A DNA stretch of 64,000 nucleotides, taken from Guillardia theta CCMP2712. Lineage: Eukaryota > Cryptophyceae > Pyrenomonadales > Geminigeraceae. Location: positions 1,046,438 through 1,110,437 of the forward strand of contig NW_005434667.1 of the NCBI RefSeq assembly GCF_000315625.1. Direction: 5' to 3'. Positions 59,885 through 64,000 of this stretch are shown here, one piece after another; position 1 is the first letter of the stretch, and each line of letters starts with the position of its first letter. The notes under the pieces were generated by a model. It made no database searches. It saw nothing but the letters and a program-made list of their open reading frames with translations, and had not been told where the DNA came from. Made by a program: the position numbers and the translations under genes.

Positions 59885-60030
59885 TGGTCGGCTTTTTATA
59901 TCTCTGTGGGGGTGGGTGTATAGATCTTGTGGGGGGGTGGGTACTAAACAGCACGACCAATCATTTTGGATGTGATGAGAGATAGGGTAGGGGTGATAAC
60001 CCCTACCCCCATATGCAACCCTTCCTTGAG
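59885..60030. promoter_or_regulatory. GGGGTA-motif cluster upstream of the MFS gene
   Basis: G runs at 59905-59940 and an inverted pair around 59986-60008, GGTAGGGGT and ACCCCTACCCCC, lie 20-160 bases upstream of the MFS start at 59866. The inverted pair could form a hairpin. From 60030 to 60670 I see no gene and no strong signal. Confidence 0.45.
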
Positions 60031-60676
60031 GCAATGGGGTGGGTGGTGCGGGATAAGACCGGCTGGATTGAAAGAATGCTGGGGAATGCCATGGGCAGGG
60101 AAACGAGAAGAGAAGGGAAGGATAGAAAGGAGCATGGAGAATAAAATCAATGAGAGAGCATTTGATGAGAGATGTGCGAGAGAATCTTGAGGAAAGGAGA
60201 TCCAAAGTGAAGGGGCGGAGGGCAGAGGGGGGCAGAAAGATAGCACTAAGTAGGGAACAGCATGCGAAGGAAGATACCAGATCATGTAACATGTGCGAAG
60301 GAGATGCTGGAGGGAGGTAAAAATGACAGGTATTGGACAGTTTAGGCCAGATTAACGAGTCAGGGCATCACGATTGTTTGCTAATTTTTCGTGGGTATCC
60401 CGACATTTTCCTCTGTTTCTGCCAAACTCAATGCCATGCGAAAAGTTCGATTGTGTGAAACACCAAGAGGGATTCTGATCCATTGTTTACAGGACCGTCC
60501 TGTTGCAATAAGTATTGTGTGACCCTTCAGAATTTTTCTGATGGAAATGTGGAAAATGTTTCCAGAGCGAAATGATCATGCTCAATGGACTGATTGATAG
60601 ATGAAGGAAGTCATCTACACTATGCTGTTAACCGATATGAGAGAGAATCTCCTTTGAACGATCTCTTTCAGCACTT

Positions 60677-61741
60677 ATGGAATCTCTCAATCAATTCTTC
60701 CTAGTCATGCTGGTGGGCTTCCCGTCTTGCTTTGTGTGCCTGATTGGCGAACCACCGTCAGCGTCTTCATTTTGCAAACCCTCAACGGCTTTCATGGTGA
60801 AAAAAATTTATGCAAGGACGCAAGTTTTGCATGGCTTCAAAGGAGGAAATGATGTGGACATGCTGGATGACGACCATGATCATGGCTCCTGCTTCAATCA
60901 ATCAGCGTTACGTGGTCCGATGCCTCCAAGCTGGCCAGGACCGTATATTGATGATTGGGGACAAGACAATCCCTTGATGCCAAATCGATATTCTGATTTC
61001 AAAGAAGATGAGATGATGTTCCGTATATACTTGAGCCTGAATGACACGGATGCTTGTGTGAAAATGATTCAAAGTGGTGTCGACATCAATCACCTCGATA
61101 CATATCTGTGGAAAATGCGTCCACTGCACTTCGCTGCTGCGTACGAAGATCCTATCCTCTGTGAAATGTTGCTTAGTGCGGGTGCCAATCAGGACGGGAG
61201 GGATTGGTATGGAAACACTCCGCTCATGCATGCTGCCTTGCATGGTAGGCTTGTCAACATGTTTCGACTGATTGCTAGTGGATCGCTTGTGAATGCCAAG
61301 AATAAGTATGGAAACACCGCTCTTCACCTTGCCGCCATGAATGACAAGTATAAATCGATTCAGATCTTGCTGGAGAAAGGTGCATGGATCAACCCCAGGA
61401 ACGCCAAGAACGAAACCCCCCTGCACTATGCTGCCATGTCAGGGAGCGACCTCAGTTGCAGGATGCTGCTCCGACATGGCGCGAACGTGTACGCTCGCAA
61501 TGCGCGTGGTGAATCTGCCATCGCCATGGCTGTGAGGGAAAACAATTTCGAAGTGGTTGAATGCTTGCGGAACAAGACCAATGACACATCGTGGAAACTG
61601 GTGGAGCCTCGGTATCCCATCTTGACCAGAGCTGAGAGTGAGAATCTATGGAACGCATTGAACAGCGCCAATCCTGGTGTGCAGTATATAGAAAAGCTTG
61701 GAGAAAGAAATATGAACCGGTCCAGACAACTCAAGAGGTGA
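60677..61741 (+). CDS. Ankyrin-repeat protein with N-terminal hydrophobic leader
   Basis: A single exon of 354 residues from MESLNQFFLVMLVGFPSC at 60677. The first 24 residues resemble a signal peptide or anchor. Five ankyrin repeats are visible from about residue 115: DACVKMIQSGVDINHLDTYL, RPLHFAAAYEDPILCEMLLS, NTPLMHAALHGRLVNMFRLI, NTALHLAAMNDKYKSIQILL, ETPLHYAAMSGSDLSCRMLL and a weaker GESAIAMAVRENNFEVVECL. The tail ends basic (NRSRQLKR). The leader followed by Ser/Phe-rich sequence could be a bipartite plastid or ER target signal, which is inference. The partner is unknown. Confidence 0.8.
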   Translation: MESLNQFFLVMLVGFPSCFVCLIGEPPSASSFCKPSTAFMVKKIYARTQVLHGFKGGNDVDMLDDDHDHGSCFNQSALRGPMPPSWPGPYIDDWGQDNPLMPNRYSDFKEDEMMFRIYLSLNDTDACVKMIQSGVDINHLDTYLWKMRPLHFAAAYEDPILCEMLLSAGANQDGRDWYGNTPLMHAALHGRLVNMFRLIASGSLVNAKNKYGNTALHLAAMNDKYKSIQILLEKGAWINPRNAKNETPLHYAAMSGSDLSCRMLLRHGANVYARNARGESAIAMAVRENNFEVVECLRNKTNDTSWKLVEPRYPILTRAESENLWNALNSANPGVQYIEKLGERNMNRSRQLKR

Positions 61742-61834
61742 GCATTGAATTTTTATTGAGCTCAGAAATCAATAAAACATGGAGACCATCCTCAAACTGC
61801 CATTATCCAGTTACAAACAAATTCACTTCCGAAT

Positions 61835-62020
61835 TTAGTGGCGGTTGTAGAAATAGTCCCACTGGTGGCGGGCGCGGCGCCAGTCATCGTAGGACGCGGC
61901 ATCGTTGGCGCGGTAGTAGGTGTCCTCAGACTCCTGGTAGAGGGCGCGAGCCTGGGTGTTCTGAACGAAAGCCTGGGTGTAAAGGTTGGCGGCCTTCTTT
62001 CCGTAGAGGATGGTGCGCAT
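61835..62020 (-). CDS. Small basic/aromatic protein, 61 residues
   Basis: MRTILYGKKAANLYTQAFVQ from the ATG at 62020, then NTQARALYQESEDTYYRAND and a tail WRRARHQWDYFYNRH. The compact composition and Trp/Tyr/Arg-rich tail look like a small subunit of an organelle membrane complex, but I do not recognise it. A possible acceptor (TTTGCAG) lies just upstream, so the gene may have an earlier exon. It converges with the ankyrin gene about 90 bases away. Confidence 0.5.
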   Translation of the reverse strand: MRTILYGKKAANLYTQAFVQNTQARALYQESEDTYYRANDAASYDDWRRARHQWDYFYNRH

Positions 62021-62394
62021 GACTACTGCAAACAGAATGTCAGATTCCTTGTGTACAAGCCAATAACATAGCGAAAGTCAACGGATATGACATCAAGGTT
62101 TTTGAAAATTCTCAATCATCCGTACAAGAGCGAGCATTCATCCTTTAAATATCCTACAAGGATCCAGCAAAGACTTGTGAGAAGGATACGACTGGAACAT
62201 GGAAGGGTGGATGTCAGAATTACGCTTGGATCCATCACACAGATCGCAAAGATAACACACAAGGAGTGAGAAAGTACACCGCGCAGCGACAGGTCATAAT
62301 GCTGCATCGCCATCACATCAAAATTTTGACTGCGTGTACATCTTGCCTGTTCGCTGCTTTTCTCCCCCTTCGGATCGCTTATAAACTGAAAGGT

Positions 62395-63500
62395 TGTGAG
62401 TACCCCTACCTCCTTGGTTTTCAGACCTACCCGTGCCTTTGTGTATTCATGACCGCCCACCCCCTTCATCAATCAACCACCCACTTCATGTCACTTGAAG
62501 TGTACACATACCCGGTATTCAATAGTTAATTCTTCAGGTAAAGAACCCGTCCTGAAGAATCTCACCCCTTGTCTGAGCATCACTACCCTTGTATTTGATT
62601 CCGATTCACATATGGGCTACCTCCCACCCACTCCTTGTCCAGGGACCCTCGCTAACACTACCACTACCCTTGCTCTAATATTCAAAATCACCGGTACATA
62701 TGAAGAGCCAGCTCCAAAGGCCGCGCCCTTACCATCGCCAACCCCTGACCTGAAACCAACCATTATAATCCACTACCCCCTTCTTTTACTATCCGTCGTC
62801 ACGCAACAGGAGGGTACAATTAGGACCCCACCCCTGATATCCCTACACCTCCTGGGCTCTGGTGATTATTATTAATACAACCTACCCTAGTAGTAGTAGT
62901 AGTAGAGTCTTGTGGTTCCGATGGAGCCCCACCGGCTCTTCGACCTACCCACCTCGTAGTTTCAGATACACCCCTACCTACCTTGCTGAATCCACTTGTC
63001 CATTGTAAACATTTACACCGGTACTGTTCTGTGTACACAAAGTAGGCAATTGAAAGTGACATGGGGGTAGGTCAACTACCGTACCCTCAGCGATTGGGCA
63101 TGACACCCCTGCTAACCCTGCTGGTCTTGATCATCTCCCTCATTCTCAAATCATTCCTTCATCCAGTACCTCATCTCCCCTCTGACCACAGTTGTACCCC
63201 TACCCTGTTGTACCCCCAGATCAGAATCAAAGTACCCCTCCAATAGGTGTCATGTGCTCTCGACAGTACCCCCTTCATTATTGCCACCCTAATACATCTT
63301 ACCCCTACCCCTCTTCCAGCTGTTATCACCCCAGGCTTTGTCTATTTGAGTACCCTTATTCTCCCTGTATACCCCTGCACCCACTCCCCGATGAACTACT
63401 ATTGGCCCAACATGCACTTCTAGGGTCCAGTCTGCACCCCCCACCAGCAGTTTGACCACATTTTCTATGGTAGATATAGGTCAGGGTCATCACCCCCACC
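62395..63500. promoter_or_regulatory. Long region rich in TACCCC/CTACCCC motifs, no supported gene
   Basis: More than twenty copies of TACCC, TACCCC or ACCCCTACC are scattered over 1.1 kb without fixed spacing, for example at 62401, 62628, 62882, 62968, 63081, 63199, 63226, 63301 and 63351. Short TAGTAGTAG runs occur near 62890. Frames crossing it are Pro/Tyr-rich by composition only. It is the densest example of the motif found upstream of other genes. Confidence 0.5.
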
Positions 63501-63627
63501 TACATAGATAGCGATCATTGTGGAGATGCAGGTTGATGCGACCTGAGGAGGAAGGTGAGGAGGAGGAGGAGCAGGAGAGGGTGAGAGAGCTCAGAGACGT
63601 TGTCGATGAAATGCTGGTCTGTAACAC

Positions 63628-63700
63628 TCAGAGAAAGAAAGCATGAGAAAAGAAAGAAAGCATGAGAAGAAAGCATGAGAGAAAGAAAGCATGGTTGATG
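63628..63700. repeat. GAAAGAAAGCATGAGA tandem repeat
   Basis: Four imperfect copies of a 15-16-base unit, GAAAGAAAGCATGAGA with internal deletions. The flanking DNA 63500-63800 holds no supported gene. Confidence 0.8.
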
Positions 63701-63809
63701 GAGGAGGAGAGGAAAGAAACCTGACTTGGCATCTTCGCAAAGTCAGGAGAGCATTAGTTGATTGTATGGAGCTGATTTTGTGGGTGGAAGGAAATGTTCG
63801 AGATTGTAT

Positions 63810-63998
63810 TCAAAGTGAAAGAGAAGTACAGATTTGGTCTTGAAGAATTTTTTCTACAGAAAGGAGCTCAGAAGAAGATCCATAGGTGGGAGAGGTGAAG
63901 AGGTTTGTAGTAAGAAGGGTGAGAAGAAAGGGAGTGAATTGTGAGGTAGGTGTAGATCGAAAGGCATTCGGGTGGATGAACTTCTTTCTCGTGGCCAT
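63810..63998 (-). CDS. Possible first exon of a gene, 62 residues
   Basis: ATG at 63998 opens MATRKKFIHPNAFRSTPTSQ, then a Thr/Leu-rich stretch and a stop at 63810. The composition is compatible with a targeting sequence. It sits at the window edge with no family resemblance, so it is weakly supported. Confidence 0.2.
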   Translation of the reverse strand: MATRKKFIHPNAFRSTPTSQFTPFLLTLLTTNLFTSPTYGSSSELLSVEKILQDQICTSLSL

Positions 63999-64000
63999 GA

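Noticed and set aside
62495-63455. Pro/Tyr-rich forward frames that resemble a low-complexity secreted protein
   Set aside because: The residues follow directly from scattered TACCCC motifs; no signal peptide, splice sites or domain.
1-64000. A CRISPR array, prophage or bacterial operon
   Set aside because: No regularly spaced direct repeats, no phage genes and no Shine-Dalgarno spacing; the window has spliceosomal introns throughout.

Overview
The window is a gene-dense stretch of eukaryotic nuclear DNA. Almost every recognisable gene is split by very short introns of about 42-55 nt, with GT-AG and several GC-AG borders, and protein families line up only after these are removed. Gene content suggests a flagellated protist with a red-lineage secondary plastid: a FabI-type enoyl-ACP reductase, CEP44, MORN and ankyrin proteins, an SK-like channel, a protist-style cyclase with inverted catalytic halves, and two short plant-type telomere-like tracts. 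A cryptophyte such as Guillardia would fit, but that is an inference from gene style and not a match I could test. No prokaryotic operon, CRISPR array, rRNA or tRNA was seen.

Layout. 1-1073 (-): flavin monooxygenase, cut by the window edge. 1991-5478 (+): SK/IK-like potassium channel. 5625-6275 (-): twin Cx9C CMC-family protein. 6777-8162 (+): CEP44-like centriole protein. 8452-12621 (+): 1389-residue acidic protein of unknown role. 12848-14182 (-): unknown. 15016-15599 (+): calmodulin-like protein. 16047-18973 (+): NDUFAF7/MidA methyltransferase. 19013-20587 (-): twinfilin. 21532-27755 (+): PA200/PSME4 proteasome activator. 27836-29237 (-): CBM2-like domain fused to a DUF3605-like domain. 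30756-32031 (+): FabI. 32083-34460 (-): repeat protein with a PDFxKxxGR-type motif. 35809-38813 (+): tandem class III nucleotide cyclase. 39104-40505 or further (-): Kelch protein. About 42097-44633 (+): ubiquitin-specific protease. 44849-46476 (-): WD40 protein. 46629-47919 (-): protein with a short RADDM-type repeat array. 48085-49548 (-): unknown. 49776-51986 (-): MORN protein. 52564-56322 (+): GH2 endo-beta-mannosidase-like enzyme. 56527-59866 (-): ZIFL-type MFS transporter. 60677-61741 (+): ankyrin protein. 61835-62020 (-): 61-residue protein.

The genes do not form one pathway; they are a normal mixture of organelle biogenesis (CMC, NDUFAF7, FabI), cytoskeleton and cilia (CEP44, twinfilin, MORN, the repeat protein), signalling (SK channel, calmodulin-like, cyclase), protein turnover (PA200, USP) and glycan metabolism. 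Many genes are head-to-head or tail-to-tail. Several 5' intergenic regions carry clusters of a GGGGTA/TACCCC motif that looks like a shared promoter element.

The most notable items are the cyclase whose two catalytic halves carry the opposite residues from animal adenylyl cyclase, a channel with GDG at its filter position, the CBM2-DUF3605 fusion without a signal peptide, an insertion inside NDUFAF7, the recurrent GGGGTA motif, and a GC-rich island with inverted flanks resembling a small non-autonomous transposon. Exon borders were placed by eye from frame continuity and family resemblance; for seven genes the summed exon lengths divide by three, which supports those models.
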